Shown: in pieces, positions 24,633 to 35,104 of the stretch
Position numbering within the stretch: the stretch's first letter is position 1
Layout of the letters: each line of letters begins with the position of its first letter
NCBI GenBank assembly: GCA_050010035.1
Contig: JBEKLU010000007.1
Location: 1 to 64,000 of the forward strand
DNA length: 64,000 bases
Direction of reading: 5' to 3'
Origin: Roseiarcus sp050010035
Lineage (GTDB): Bacteria; Pseudomonadota; Alphaproteobacteria; Rhizobiales; Beijerinckiaceae
Notes under the pieces: model-generated
The model's input: only the letters and a program-made list of their open reading frames with translations
Database searches by the model: none
What the model was told of the DNA's origin: nothing
Position numbers and translations under genes: made by a program

Positions 24633-27287
24633 TCAGCCGAGCGAGCGGGTGACGATGTCGCGCACGTCGGTCGAGAGGACCGGCTGGCCGACGATGCGGC
24701 GCAACACGGCTTCCGCCTTGACCTGACGAACCGGTTCGAGAGATCGCCAGGACCGCAGCGCGGTCAGCAGGCGGGCGGCGACTTGCGGATTGGTCGGATC
24801 GAGGGTCAGCACGATCTCGCAAAGCAAGTCGTAGCCCGCGCCGTCGGCGCGGTTGAACTCCGTCGGGTTGGCGCTGAAACCGCCGATCAGCGCCCGCACC
24901 CGGTTGGGGTTGCTCAGCGAAAACGCGTGGTGCGCCATCAGGCGGCGCACGCGATCCAGCGTCTTGTGTTCCGGGATCTGCGCCTGCAGGGCGAACCATT
25001 TGTCGAGAATGAGCGGCTCGGCGGCGAAGCGACGCGCGAAGGATTCGAACGCGCGCTCGCGCCGCGCCCCGGGGATCATCGCGATGGCGGCGAGCGCGCC
25101 GAGCCGTGCGGTCATGTTGTCGGCCTCGGCGAATTGGCGATGGGCGCGCGCGCCGCCCTCGACGGCGTTGCCCGCCACGAACATGGCCAGCGCGCCGTTG
25201 CGCAGCGCGCGGCGGCCGGCGCTCGCCGCGTCGGGGCTGAAAGGGGCGGAGTCCGGCATGGAATCGTGCAGCGCGATCAGGTTCGCCGCATGCGCGCGCC
25301 CGAGCGCGCCGCGCAGGTCTTCGCGGGCGCGGTAGATCGCGTCGGGATCGACGTTCACCGCCATTTCGCGCGCGATGTCGGCCTCGCCCGGCAGACGAAG
25401 CGCCTGCGCCGCGAAAGCCGGGTCGATGCGCCCGCTCAACGCGTCCGCGACGACCGAGCCGTAGGCGTCGACAAAAGCGGCGTCGTGCGTTTGCGCGCTT
25501 GCGGCGCGGATCGCTTCGACGCTGCGCAACAACAGGCGCGTCGCCAAGGTCTGCAACGCCTGCCAACGATTGAAGTGATCGCGATCGTGCTCGAGCAGGG
25601 TGAGGAGATCGCCCTCGGAAAGGTCGTCGTCGACGCGAACCGGCGCCGAAAAGCCGCGCAGGAACGACAGCGCCGGCCGGCGCGAGACGCCGGTGAACTC
25701 CAGCGTCCGGCGCTCGCCCTCGAGCGCGAAGACTCCCGCGCGCAATTCGGCGGGGCTGGCGTCGGCCGAGGCCAGCGCGACGTCGTCGCCCTCTGGACCG
25801 ACGAGGCCGAGCGCGATCGGCATCGTCATCGGCGATTTGCCGGACTGGCCCGGCGTCGGCGCGAGCGACTGCGCGATCTCGACGCGGAACGCGGCGCGCG
25901 CCGCGTCGTAGGCGGTGCGTACGGTCAGCAGCGGCGTGCCCGCCTGGGCGTACCAGAGCTTGAATGCGGTGAGGTCGCGCCCCGAGCTTTCGGCGAAGCA
26001 CGCCAGAAAGTCCTCGACCGTCGCCGCCGTGCCGTCGCAGCGGGTAAAATAGAGGTCCATCCCGGTGCGGAACGCTTGCGCGCCGATCAGCGCCTTGAGC
26101 ATGCGAATGACTTCGGCGCCTTTCTGGTACACCGTCGCCGTATAGAAGTTGTTGATTTCGTGATAGAGCGCCGGGCGCACGGGGTGCGCGAGCGGCCCGG
26201 CGTCCTCGGGGAATTGCGACGCCTTCAGCGCGCGCACGTCGGCGATGCGCTTGACCGGCGCGGAGCGCTGGTCGGCGGAGAACTCCTGGTCGCGAAAGAC
26301 CGTCAGCCCCTCCTTCAGGCAAAGCTGGAACCAATCGCGGCAGGTGATGCGATTGCCGGTCCAATTGTGAAAATATTCGTGCGCGATCACGCCCTCGATG
26401 CCGGCGTAGTCGTCGTCGGTCGCGGTCTGCGGCGACGCCAGCACGTATTTGTCGTTGAAGACGTTGAGGCCCTTGTTCTCCATCGCGCCCATATTGAAGT
26501 CGGAAACCGCGACGATGTTGAAGCGATCGAGGTCGTATTCGCGCCCGAAGGCGCGCTCGTCCCAAGCCATGGCGCGCTTCAGCGCGTCCATCGCGTAAGA
26601 AGCGCGCTCCTCGCGTCCGCGCTCGACGTAGATGCGCAGCGCCACCTCCCGCCCCGACATCGTGACGAACGAATCGGCGACCTCGGCGAGATCGCCGGCG
26701 ACGAGGGCGAAGAGATAGCAGGGCTTCTTGAACGGATCGCTCCAGACCGCCCAATGGCGGCCGTCCTCGGCCTCGCCGGCGCTTTCGAGATTGCCGTTGG
26801 CGAGCAGCACCGGCGCCTCCGCCTTGTCCGCCTCGAGGCGCACCCGGTAGGTCGCGAGAACGTCCGGCCGATCGAGGAAATACGCGATGCGGCGAAATCC
26901 CTCGGCCTCGCACTGCGTGCAATAGGCCGAGCCGGAACGATAAAGACCGATCAGCTTGGTGTTGCCGGCCGGATCGAGCCGCGTTTCGATGCGCAGCGTG
27001 AAGGCGCGGCGCGGCGGATCGCGCAGGACGAACGCGGACGGGCCGACTTCATAGGCGGCGGGCTCGAGCGTCGCGTTGTCGAGCGTCGCGGCGACGAATT
27101 GCAGTTCGTCGCCGTCGAGCGTCAGCTCGGCGCCGGGGCGCCCCAGCGGATTGGGCCGCATCGCCAACACGGCGACGACGCGCGCCGCGTTGCGATCGAG
27201 CGAAATATCGAGATCGACGGAATCGACGAGATAATCGGGGACGCGATAATCTTCCAGGCGTACGGGCTGTCCAACGGCGGTGCGCAT
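24633..27287 (-). CDS. pepN: Aminopeptidase N (M1 zinc metallopeptidase)
   Basis: 884 aa, full length. Removes N-terminal residues from peptides in the cytoplasm. Seen: the exopeptidase motif GAMEN (NMGAMENKGLN), the zinc motif H303-E304-Y-F-H307 in VIAHEYFHNWTGN, the third ligand Glu in LKEGLTVFRDQEF, and the long C-terminal helical superhelix of the gammaproteobacterial-type PepN. It is divergent from nothing close: the next gene upstream, murI, is in the same orientation with ~90 bases between them. Confidence 0.96.
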   Translation of the reverse strand: MRTAVGQPVRLEDYRVPDYLVDSVDLDISLDRNAARVVAVLAMRPNPLGRPGAELTLDGDELQFVAATLDNATLEPAAYEVGPSAFVLRDPPRRAFTLRIETRLDPAGNTKLIGLYRSGSAYCTQCEAEGFRRIAYFLDRPDVLATYRVRLEADKAEAPVLLANGNLESAGEAEDGRHWAVWSDPFKKPCYLFALVAGDLAEVADSFVTMSGREVALRIYVERGREERASYAMDALKRAMAWDERAFGREYDLDRFNIVAVSDFNMGAMENKGLNVFNDKYVLASPQTATDDDYAGIEGVIAHEYFHNWTGNRITCRDWFQLCLKEGLTVFRDQEFSADQRSAPVKRIADVRALKASQFPEDAGPLAHPVRPALYHEINNFYTATVYQKGAEVIRMLKALIGAQAFRTGMDLYFTRCDGTAATVEDFLACFAESSGRDLTAFKLWYAQAGTPLLTVRTAYDAARAAFRVEIAQSLAPTPGQSGKSPMTMPIALGLVGPEGDDVALASADASPAELRAGVFALEGERRTLEFTGVSRRPALSFLRGFSAPVRVDDDLSEGDLLTLLEHDRDHFNRWQALQTLATRLLLRSVEAIRAASAQTHDAAFVDAYGSVVADALSGRIDPAFAAQALRLPGEADIAREMAVNVDPDAIYRAREDLRGALGRAHAANLIALHDSMPDSAPFSPDAASAGRRALRNGALAMFVAGNAVEGGARAHRQFAEADNMTARLGALAAIAMIPGARRERAFESFARRFAAEPLILDKWFALQAQIPEHKTLDRVRRLMAHHAFSLSNPNRVRALIGGFSANPTEFNRADGAGYDLLCEIVLTLDPTNPQVAARLLTALRSWRSLEPVRQVKAEAVLRRIVGQPVLSTDVRDIVTRSLG

Positions 27288-27378
27288 TCAGGCGGCCTTT
27301 CGATGATCTCGGCGAGGAAGGCGGGACGCCGAGGTTGAATTCCCGCCCCGCGCATCCCCCGTCCCCATCGCCGCGGCT

Positions 27379-28215
27379 TCAAATCGCCGCCGCGCGCTCG
27401 CCCGCCGAGGTAGCCGTCAAGCCATGCCGGCGCAAGACTTTTTGCAATTCGGCCGAGGGCCGCCGCCCGCTGGTGAAGATCGCCGGCGAAAGGGCCTCGG
27501 GGCCGCGCGGCGCGCCGCGCTCGCCGAGCAGCGCGTCGACGCGGCGCGCGATGGCCGGCGCAGGATCGACGAAATCGACCGGCCAAGGCGCGAGGCGGCC
27601 GAAATGCCCCATGAGCAGGGGAAAATGGGTGCAGGCGAGGACCACCTGATCGGTCCGGCGCTCGCCGCGCTCGACGAAGCATGGCGCGATTTCGCGCGCG
27701 ACCTCGGCTTCGTCGATCGCCGCGCCGCGCAGGTGAGCCTCGGCCAGGCCGGCGAGAAGCGCCGAGCCGACCAGCGTCACTTCGCAATCGCCAGCGAAAT
27801 CGCGCACCAGCGCGCGCGTATAGTCGCGCGCGACGGTTCCCGGCGTCGCCAAGACGCTGACGAGGCGCGTCAGTGAGGCCTCCGCCGCCGGCTTGATCGC
27901 CGGCACCGTGCCGACGAAGGGCAGCCGAGGAAAGGCGGCGCGCAACGGCGACAGGACCAGCGTCGAGGCGGTGTTGCAGGCGATCACCGCCAGATCGGGG
28001 GCGCAGCGCTCGATCAGGCTCGCCATCACCGCGCCGACGCGCGCGACGAGCGCGGCTTCGTCGAGCGCTCCGTAGGGAAAGAACGCGTCGTCGGCGGCGT
28101 AGACCAGCTCGGCGTCCGGCCTCGCCCGCGCGACGGCGGCGAGCACGGTCAGGCCGCCGAGACCGGAATCGAAGATCAGAACCCGCGCGCCGCGCGCCTT
28201 GCCCCCGGCGGTCAT
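27379..28215 (-). CDS. murI: Glutamate racemase
   Basis: 278 aa. It makes D-glutamate for peptidoglycan. The two catalytic Cys are in IACNTAST and LACTHFPLL, and the N-terminal Asp-Ser pair is in IFDSGLGGLTVL. The ATG at 28215 overlaps the stop of the upstream peptidoglycan-binding protein gene (ATGA), so the two are probably translationally coupled. The open frame continues 5' of this ATG in a shadow frame; the start was set by homology to the family N-terminus and by the ATGA overlap. Confidence 0.95.
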   Translation of the reverse strand: MTAGGKARGARVLIFDSGLGGLTVLAAVARARPDAELVYAADDAFFPYGALDEAALVARVGAVMASLIERCAPDLAVIACNTASTLVLSPLRAAFPRLPFVGTVPAIKPAAEASLTRLVSVLATPGTVARDYTRALVRDFAGDCEVTLVGSALLAGLAEAHLRGAAIDEAEVAREIAPCFVERGERRTDQVVLACTHFPLLMGHFGRLAPWPVDFVDPAPAIARRVDALLGERGAPRGPEALSPAIFTSGRRPSAELQKVLRRHGLTATSAGERAAAI

Positions 28216-29711
28216 GGGCCGCAGACGACCGAAACGATCGAGGCGCGCTTCTCGCGCGCGATTTCGCCGGCGCCGAGATCCGCGGCGTCGGCCGACGCCT
28301 CGGCGCCTGCCCCGCCCAGAAAGCGCTCGATCGCGTCGAGCGCGATCACCGCATGCGGCTCGGCGAGCGCGACGCCGCCGACGCGCGCCGGTTCGGCCTT
28401 GATCGGCGCGACGAGCGCCTCGAGCGCGCCCTTGCGATCGAACACCGGCGCGCCGCTCGCGGCTTTGGTCAGCGCGGCGACGACCGCCTGGCGTCCCTCG
28501 CCGGCCGGCGTCGGCGTCGCCGCGCTCGCTTCGAGCGTCGCCTTGCCCGGCGTTGCGCCCGGCTGGAGGCTGAGCACGACGAGATCGGCCGAGCCGGCGC
28601 CAAAACGCGGCGGCTCGGCCCCGGCGCCGAAATCGCCGCCGAGCAGCGCAAGGCCGGTCGAAGACTCCGCGCGCAGGCTCTTGGCGGCCTTGCCGTCGAC
28701 GGTCGGATTGGCGCAGGCGGCCGCGCCGATCGCCGTCAGCGCCTGCCCGGGGGCGACGATCAGGCCGGTCGCGATCCACTCGGGCGCGCTCGGCGGCGTC
28801 TCGACGCCCGCGTTCGCAGGCGCGCTCGACGGCCCCGGCTGGGCGCTCGGATTCGACGGCGCGACTTTCTCGATGTCGCGCCATGTCAGGTTCGACGCGG
28901 CGCGCGCGGCGGTCGTATCGAGGCTCGCCGGCGACGACGAGAACGGCTCGAAGGAATTGGCGATCGCCAGGGCGAGCTTGTCGAAGTCGGCGGCCTGGTC
29001 GCTCGGGTAGGCGAATGTGAACCCGCGCAGCGAGGCCGCGTCGGGCCAGTTCGCCGGCGCCTTGGCGAAGCGCGTGTAGAATTTTCGCGCCGCCAGTTCG
29101 CCCGCGACGACGAAGAATTCGTCCGCCTTCATCGCCTTGTAGGAAATCTTGCGCCCTTTCTCGTCGGCGGTCAGCTTCGCATAGAGGGCGGCGAGGTCGG
29201 CCTCCTCGCCGGTCCGATACTCGAACGCCAGGGTGACGCTCCCGCCGGCCTTTTCGAGCGTCACCGCGCCGCCGATCATCGCGATCTTGTCGAGAATCTT
29301 CAGCGGCGCGCCGAGGCGCACGCCGGAGCGGCGCTCGTCGATCAGCTCGAACCCGACCGCCGCCCGCGCCTTCTCGGCGGCGGCCTTCAGCGCGGTCAAT
29401 TGCGACTCGGAAATCACCCCGTCCGCCGTCGCCTTGACGTTTGTTTGATAGGCGAGGATGGAGTCGCGCGTGCGCTTGCCGAAGGCGCCGTCGACCGCGC
29501 CGTTATAGAGGCCGAGCCAGCCGAGCGCGTCCTGAACCGCCTTGCGATCGGCTTCCGGCATCGCCAGAAAGGCGCTCTTTTGCGCCTCGGCCCGCGCGTC
29601 GACGCTCGGAGACGGCGACGGCGCGGCGGCCTGGGCGAACGCGCAACCGTGCGCCGCGCACGCCAGCAGCGCGCCGAGGAGCGCGCCTGCCCAATTGCGA
29701 TATTTCGTCAT
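28212..29711 (-). CDS. Secreted peptidoglycan-binding protein with degenerate trypsin-like domain
   Basis: 499 aa. Signal peptide at the N-terminus (hydrophobic 8-25, likely cut after AFA). Residues ~50-115 form a PG_binding_1 domain (VQDALGWLGLYNGAVDGAFGKRTRDSILAYQ). Residues ~120-270 form a mixed alpha/beta domain I do not recognise. A Pro/Ser-rich linker (about 290-315) leads to a C-terminal region with trypsin-like traits (ALTAIGAAAC, TGLALLGG, ASGAPVFDRKGALEALV). The SGAP segment sits where GNSGGP is found in S1 proteases, but His and Asp positions are not convincing, so catalysis is doubtful. Coupled to murI by ATGA, which supports a cell-wall role. Divergent from the alpha-2-macroglobulin gene (140 bases). 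Confidence 0.78.
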   Translation of the reverse strand: MTKYRNWAGALLGALLACAAHGCAFAQAAAPSPSPSVDARAEAQKSAFLAMPEADRKAVQDALGWLGLYNGAVDGAFGKRTRDSILAYQTNVKATADGVISESQLTALKAAAEKARAAVGFELIDERRSGVRLGAPLKILDKIAMIGGAVTLEKAGGSVTLAFEYRTGEEADLAALYAKLTADEKGRKISYKAMKADEFFVVAGELAARKFYTRFAKAPANWPDAASLRGFTFAYPSDQAADFDKLALAIANSFEPFSSSPASLDTTAARAASNLTWRDIEKVAPSNPSAQPGPSSAPANAGVETPPSAPEWIATGLIVAPGQALTAIGAAACANPTVDGKAAKSLRAESSTGLALLGGDFGAGAEPPRFGAGSADLVVLSLQPGATPGKATLEASAATPTPAGEGRQAVVAALTKAASGAPVFDRKGALEALVAPIKAEPARVGGVALAEPHAVIALDAIERFLGGAGAEASADAADLGAGEIAREKRASIVSVVCGP

Positions 29712-29851
29712 TCCCCACTCCCTTCGCGCCGCTGCGCCATGCTACCATCCGCCATACCGTAAGGACATCGTCGTCAGACGTCTTTACCGTCTGACGCGCC
29801 CGACACGCCCGCCGGCGGACCAGCCGCCCGCCCCAAGACAAGGGTCGAGAC

Positions 29852-32800
29852 ATGCTCCGAGCCATACGCAATTTTCTCGCTTTCGCGCTGCTGATCGCCG
29901 CCGGCGCCGCCCTGGCCGCCGAGATCAAGCCCTATGTCCGGGAAGATCTCGCCAGCGACGTCGTGCGGCTGACCGAGACGTTGCGCAAGGAAACGGCGCA
30001 GATCGGGGCGAAAATCAAGGGAAAGACGGTCGAGCAATTGCGCAAGGAAGCGGCCGCGGCGGTCGTCGCCGCCAATTTCAAGGAGGCGAGCGCGCTCATC
30101 GGCGCGGCGGTCGCCGGCGCCCCGAAAGACGCCGCCTCGTGGCTCGCGCTGGCGCGGCTCGGCGCGCAGGCGGACGACGCGCAGGCGGACGGCCGCTACG
30201 ATATGGTCCAGCGCGGCCAGACCGCCGCCTACGCCGCCTATCAGCGCGCGACCGGCGCCCCGCAACAGGCCGAGGCGCTGGCGCTGCTCGGCAATCTCTT
30301 CGCCCGCCAGGAGATGTGGCGCCCGGCGCTCGACGCCTATCGCGCCAGCCTCGAGCGGCGCGACGACGAAGACACGCGCAAGATCTACGAGGACATGCGC
30401 GAGAAGCACGGCTTCCGCATCCTCGACTACAAGGTCGACAACGAATCCTCGTCGCCCCGGGTCTGCTTCAACTTCTCCGAGTCGCTGGCGCGCAAGACCG
30501 ACTTTGCGCCCTATGTCGCCGTCGCGGGCGCCACGAATGCCGCCATTTCCAGCGAAGATCAGCAGATTTGCGTCGAAGGCCTCAAGCACGGCGAGCGCTA
30601 CGCGATCGTCGTCCGCGAGGGCCTGCCGTCGGCGGTCGGCGAGTCGCTGCTCAAGTCGGCCGATTACGAAATCTACGTGCGCGACCGTTCGCCGCAGGCG
30701 CATTTCGCCGGCAAGGCCTACGTGCTGCCGCGCCAGGGCCAGCTCGGCGCGCCGCTGACCACCGTCAACGCCGCGAAGGTCGCCATCGACCTCTATCGGA
30801 TCGGCGACCGCAATCTGCTCGCCCAGACGACGCGCGACGATTTCCTCAAACCGATCACGCCCTCGCGGGCCGGCGAGATCGAGTCGCAGGACGGCGTGAA
30901 GGTGTGGAGCGGCTCGATGGACGTCGCTTCGGAGCTCAACAAGGACGTCGTCACCGATTTTCCGATTCTCCAGGCGGTCGGCAAATTGCAGCCCGGCGTC
31001 TATCTCGTCACGGCCAAGCCGTGGAAGGGCGACAAAGCGACGAGCGGCGATTCCGGTGAAGACGACTATACGCCGGTGGCGACGCAGTGGATGGTCGTCT
31101 CCGACCTCGGCCTCACCACGTTTTCGGGCGCCGACGGGCTGCACGCCTCTGTGCGCTCGCTGGCCAGCGCGGCCGCGCTCCCGGGCGTCGAGGTCCGCCT
31201 CGTCGCGCGCAACAACGAAGTGCTGGCGGTCAAGACGACGGGGGTGGACGGCCGCGTCGATTTCGACCCCGGCCTGTCGCGCGGCCAGGGCGGCTCGGCG
31301 CCCGGCCTGCTCGTCGCGGCGCTCGGCGACGACTACGGCTTCCTCGATCTCACGCAGCCCGCGTTCGATCTGACCGATCGCGGCGTCAGCGGGCGCGAAG
31401 CCCCGGGCGCGCTCGACGCCTTCCTCACCACCGAGCGCGGCGTCTATCGCTCCGGCGAGACGGTGTTCGTCACCGCGTTGCTGCGCGACGCCAAGGGCGA
31501 GGCCAAGACCGATCTGCCGCTGACGCTCGTCGTCAAGCGTCCCGACGGCGTCGAATACAAGCGCGCGAGCGTCGCCGATCAGGGAATGGGCGGGCGCGCC
31601 TTTGCCGTGCCGCTGCTCTCCGGCGCGCCGGCCGGCAAATGGACGATCGACGCCTACGCCGATCCCAAGGCGCCGGGCATCGGCCACGCCGAATTCCTGC
31701 TCGAGGATTACGTTCCCGAGCGCCTCGACTTCACCTTGAAGCCCGCCAAGCCGGCGGTCACGCCGGGCGAGCCGATCGACATTTCGCTCGACGCCCGATT
31801 CCTCTACGGCGCCCCGGCGGCCGGCCTCGACGTCACCGGCGCGGTGCGCCTGGAGGCGGTCGAGGGTTCTGAGATCGCCGGCTATCCCGGCTACGTCGGC
31901 GGCTTGACCGACGACGAGTTCACCACCGTCGAGAACCAGTTCACCGAAAAGGTCCAGACCGACGCGAAGGGCCACGCCGATCTTTCCGTCGATCTGCCGG
32001 AGGGCGCGGCCGCCAAGCCGCTCGAGGCGAAGGTCATCGTCGACGTCGCCGAATCGGGCGGGCGCACGGTCGAACGCGTCGTGACGCTGCCGGTGCGCGC
32101 CAAGGGCGTGACGATCGGCATCAAGAAGGATTTCGACGAAAGCATCGGCGAGGGCGACGTCGCGACGTTCGAGGCGATCGCGGTCGCGCCCAACGGCTCG
32201 CGCAGCGTGCGCAAAGGCGTCGCCTGGTCGCTCTACAAGCTCAGCGAAGACTACCAGTGGTTCAATTCCGACGGACGCTGGAATTACGAGCCGGTCAAGT
32301 CCTCGAAGCGCATCGCGGAAGGGAGCGTCGACATCGGCGCCGACGCGCCGGCCAAGATCAGCGCCCCGGTCGGCTGGGGCCGCCATCGGCTCGACGTGAA
32401 AACGGCCGACGGCGAAGAGACCAGCATTTCCTTCGACGTCGGCTGGTCGGGAACCGCGAGCGCCGACACGCCCGACAACGTCGTCGTGACGCTCGACAAG
32501 GCGAGCTACGCCAAGGGCGAGGAGGCCAAGCTGCGCATCGCCTCGCGTTTCCAGGGCAAAGCGACGGTCGCCCTCATCGGCGACAAGATCGAGCAATTCA
32601 TCGACGTCGATCTCGCTGAAGGCGACACGGTCGTGCCGTTCACGGTCGGCGCGGATTGGGGCGCGGGGGCCTACGCGGTCGCGCTGACGCATCGTCCGCT
32701 CGACGTCGAGGCCAAGCGCATGCCCGGCCGCGCGCTGGGCCTCGCCTGGTTCGCCATCGACGAGGCCGCGCGCAAGCTCGACGTGGCGATCAACGCGCCG

Positions 32801-35104
32801 GAGAAGACCCGGCCGCGCCAGCCCCTGACCCTGCCGATCAAGATCGGCGGCCTCACGGCCGGCGAAGAGGCCGAGGTCACCGTCGCCGCGGTCGACATCG
32901 GCATCCTCAATCTGACGGGGTTCAAGACGCCGGACCCGCGCGCATACTTCTTCGGCCAACGCAAGCTCGCCGTCGACATCCGCGATCTCTACGGGCTGCT
33001 GATCGACGGCATGGAAGGCGCCGCGGGCGCGCTGCAAACCGGCGGCGACAACGGCGGCAATCTCGAAGGCAATCTGCCGACCCAGCCACCGCTGGCGCTG
33101 TATTCGGGCGTCGTCAAGGTCGGCGCCGACGGAACGGCCAACGTCTCCTTCGACCTCCCCGCCTTCAACGGGTCGGTCAGGGTGATGGCGATCGCATGGT
33201 CGAAGACCAAGACCGGCTCGGCGGAGGCCAACGTGATCGTGCGCGATCCCGTCGTCGTCACGGCGACTCTGCCGCGCTTCCTCGACCTCGGCGACCGTTC
33301 GCAGATGCATGTCGACATCGACAACGTCGAGGGCGAGGCGGGCGACTACCGGCTCGATCTCGACATTCACGGGCCGCTGACCGCGGAGGCCGACGCCCTG
33401 AGCCGGACGGTGAAGCTCGCCCAGCATCAGCGCGCCTCGCTCGACATGCCGATCGAGGCCGCCGGCGTCGGAACCGCTGCGCTCGACCTCAGAATCGTCG
33501 GCCCCGGCGTTTCCGCGACCCAGCGGTTCCCGCTCGGCGTCGAAGCGGGCGCTCCCGACGTCTATCGCCGCGCGATCCATCCCCTGCCCGCCGGCGCCAG
33601 CGAGACGATCTCCGACGATCTGATCGCCGGCTTCGTTCCCGGCACCGGATCGGTCTCGGTCTCGGCCTCGCCGTTCGGCGCGCTCGACGCGCCGGCGCTG
33701 TTGCAGGCGCTCGAACGCTACCCCTACGGCTGCACCGAGCAGGTGGTCAGCATCGCCATGCCCTTGCTCTACGTGAACCAGCTCGCCTCGCTCGAGCATC
33801 TGGCGATCGACCCCGGCGTCGACCGCCGCATCAAGGACGCGATCGAGCGGGAGATGACGCGGCAGAGCTCAAACGGCGCCTTCGGCCTGTGGGCGGCCGA
33901 CAGCGACAACGACGACCTCTGGCTCGACGCCTTCGTCACGGACTTCCTGACCCGGGCGCGCGAGCGGTCTTTCGTCGTGCCGCAGCAGGGCTTCGACCAG
34001 GCGCTCGACCATCTGCGCAACGAAGTGGTTAACGCGGCCGATCCCGGCGAAGGCGCGGGCGAACCGCTCGCCTACGCGCTCTACGTGCTGGCGCGCAACG
34101 GACGCCCGGTCATCGGCGATCTGCGCTATCTCGCCGACACCAAGCTCGCCGTCTTCCGCACGCCGATGGCCGAGGCGCAGATCGCCGCCGCGCTCGCCAT
34201 GCTCGGCGACCGCGCGCGCGCCGGCAAGGTCTTCGCCGCCGCGCTCGACGCGCTCGACGCGGAGAAGGACACCGGCTATTCCAGGCCCGACTACGGCTCG
34301 GCGCTACGCGACGGCGCGGCGGTTCTCGCCCTCGTCGCCGAGGCCAACCTCGCGCCGGGCGAAATCGCGGGCGATCCGATCGAGCGCGCCGGCGAGGCGG
34401 TCGATCGCGCCCGCGCGGCCCGCAGCGCCACCAGCACGCAGGAAGACAACTGGCTCGCCATCGCCGCCGAGGCGCTCGCCGAGCATCAGACGCTGAGCCA
34501 GTTCAGCGTCGACGGCCAGCCGGTCAAGGGCGCGATCTATCGCAAATGGAGCGGCTATGCGCTCGGCCAGAAGCTGATCGCCATCGCCAACACCGGCGCG
34601 GCGACCGCGCGTATCGTCGTCACCACGGCGGGCGTGCCGCTCGCCCCCGAGCCCGCCGCCGCCGAGGGCTACGCGCTGGAGCGCACGTTCTACAAGCTCG
34701 ACGGAACGAAAACCGATCTGAAGAGCGTGACGCAGAACGAACGCGTCGTCGTCGTGCTGAAGATCACCGAAAGCGAGGCGCGCTACGCCAAGCTCCTGGT
34801 GGTCGATCGCCTGCCCGCGGGCCTCGAAATCGACAACCCCACGCTGTTCGACAGCGGCTCGATCGACGCCTTCTCCTGGCTGACCAAGGACCTCGATCCC
34901 GTGCACTCGGAATATCGCGACGACCGCTTCGTCGCCGCGTTCGACCGCGAGCCCGGCCAGTCCGCCTTCTTCAGCGTCGCCTACGTCGTGCGCGCCGTGG
35001 CGCCGGGTCGGTACGTCTATCCGCCGGCGACGGCGGAGGACATGTACCGCCCCGACCGCTTCGGCCGCACCGCCTTCGGTTCGATCGAGGTGAGGGCGAA
35101 GTGA
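29852..35104 (+). CDS. Bacterial alpha-2-macroglobulin (periplasmic protease trap)
   Basis: 1750 aa, E. coli YfhM-like in architecture. An N-terminal signal peptide ends near residue 23 (ALAAE); there is no lipobox Cys, unlike lipidated YfhM. A series of MG domains follows, with a likely bait region in the middle. The thioester motif is intact: C1294-T-E-Q1297 in YGCTEQVV. The thioester lets the protein covalently trap attacking proteases, and it is paired with PBP1C, which repairs breached peptidoglycan. The next gene is pbpC, reproducing the conserved yfhM-pbpC pair. It is divergent from the peptidoglycan-binding protein gene. An extra tetratricopeptide-like helical segment (about residues 60-175) precedes the first MG domain. 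Confidence 0.94.
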   Translation: MLRAIRNFLAFALLIAAGAALAAEIKPYVREDLASDVVRLTETLRKETAQIGAKIKGKTVEQLRKEAAAAVVAANFKEASALIGAAVAGAPKDAASWLALARLGAQADDAQADGRYDMVQRGQTAAYAAYQRATGAPQQAEALALLGNLFARQEMWRPALDAYRASLERRDDEDTRKIYEDMREKHGFRILDYKVDNESSSPRVCFNFSESLARKTDFAPYVAVAGATNAAISSEDQQICVEGLKHGERYAIVVREGLPSAVGESLLKSADYEIYVRDRSPQAHFAGKAYVLPRQGQLGAPLTTVNAAKVAIDLYRIGDRNLLAQTTRDDFLKPITPSRAGEIESQDGVKVWSGSMDVASELNKDVVTDFPILQAVGKLQPGVYLVTAKPWKGDKATSGDSGEDDYTPVATQWMVVSDLGLTTFSGADGLHASVRSLASAAALPGVEVRLVARNNEVLAVKTTGVDGRVDFDPGLSRGQGGSAPGLLVAALGDDYGFLDLTQPAFDLTDRGVSGREAPGALDAFLTTERGVYRSGETVFVTALLRDAKGEAKTDLPLTLVVKRPDGVEYKRASVADQGMGGRAFAVPLLSGAPAGKWTIDAYADPKAPGIGHAEFLLEDYVPERLDFTLKPAKPAVTPGEPIDISLDARFLYGAPAAGLDVTGAVRLEAVEGSEIAGYPGYVGGLTDDEFTTVENQFTEKVQTDAKGHADLSVDLPEGAAAKPLEAKVIVDVAESGGRTVERVVTLPVRAKGVTIGIKKDFDESIGEGDVATFEAIAVAPNGSRSVRKGVAWSLYKLSEDYQWFNSDGRWNYEPVKSSKRIAEGSVDIGADAPAKISAPVGWGRHRLDVKTADGEETSISFDVGWSGTASADTPDNVVVTLDKASYAKGEEAKLRIASRFQGKATVALIGDKIEQFIDVDLAEGDTVVPFTVGADWGAGAYAVALTHRPLDVEAKRMPGRALGLAWFAIDEAARKLDVAINAPEKTRPRQPLTLPIKIGGLTAGEEAEVTVAAVDIGILNLTGFKTPDPRAYFFGQRKLAVDIRDLYGLLIDGMEGAAGALQTGGDNGGNLEGNLPTQPPLALYSGVVKVGADGTANVSFDLPAFNGSVRVMAIAWSKTKTGSAEANVIVRDPVVVTATLPRFLDLGDRSQMHVDIDNVEGEAGDYRLDLDIHGPLTAEADALSRTVKLAQHQRASLDMPIEAAGVGTAALDLRIVGPGVSATQRFPLGVEAGAPDVYRRAIHPLPAGASETISDDLIAGFVPGTGSVSVSASPFGALDAPALLQALERYPYGCTEQVVSIAMPLLYVNQLASLEHLAIDPGVDRRIKDAIEREMTRQSSNGAFGLWAADSDNDDLWLDAFVTDFLTRARERSFVVPQQGFDQALDHLRNEVVNAADPGEGAGEPLAYALYVLARNGRPVIGDLRYLADTKLAVFRTPMAEAQIAAALAMLGDRARAGKVFAAALDALDAEKDTGYSRPDYGSALRDGAAVLALVAEANLAPGEIAGDPIERAGEAVDRARAARSATSTQEDNWLAIAAEALAEHQTLSQFSVDGQPVKGAIYRKWSGYALGQKLIAIANTGAATARIVVTTAGVPLAPEPAAAEGYALERTFYKLDGTKTDLKSVTQNERVVVVLKITESEARYAKLLVVDRLPAGLEIDNPTLFDSGSIDAFSWLTKDLDPVHSEYRDDRFVAAFDREPGQSAFFSVAYVVRAVAPGRYVYPPATAEDMYRPDRFGRTAFGSIEVRAK

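Noticed and set aside
24783..27338. 851-codon plus-strand frame
   Set aside because: Antisense shadow of pepN, which has all catalytic motifs on the other strand.
29774..33799. 1341-codon open frame on the minus strand
   Set aside because: It lies wholly opposite the alpha-2-macroglobulin gene, is Arg/Ala/Gly-rich without family features, and is a codon-bias shadow of GC-rich coding DNA.
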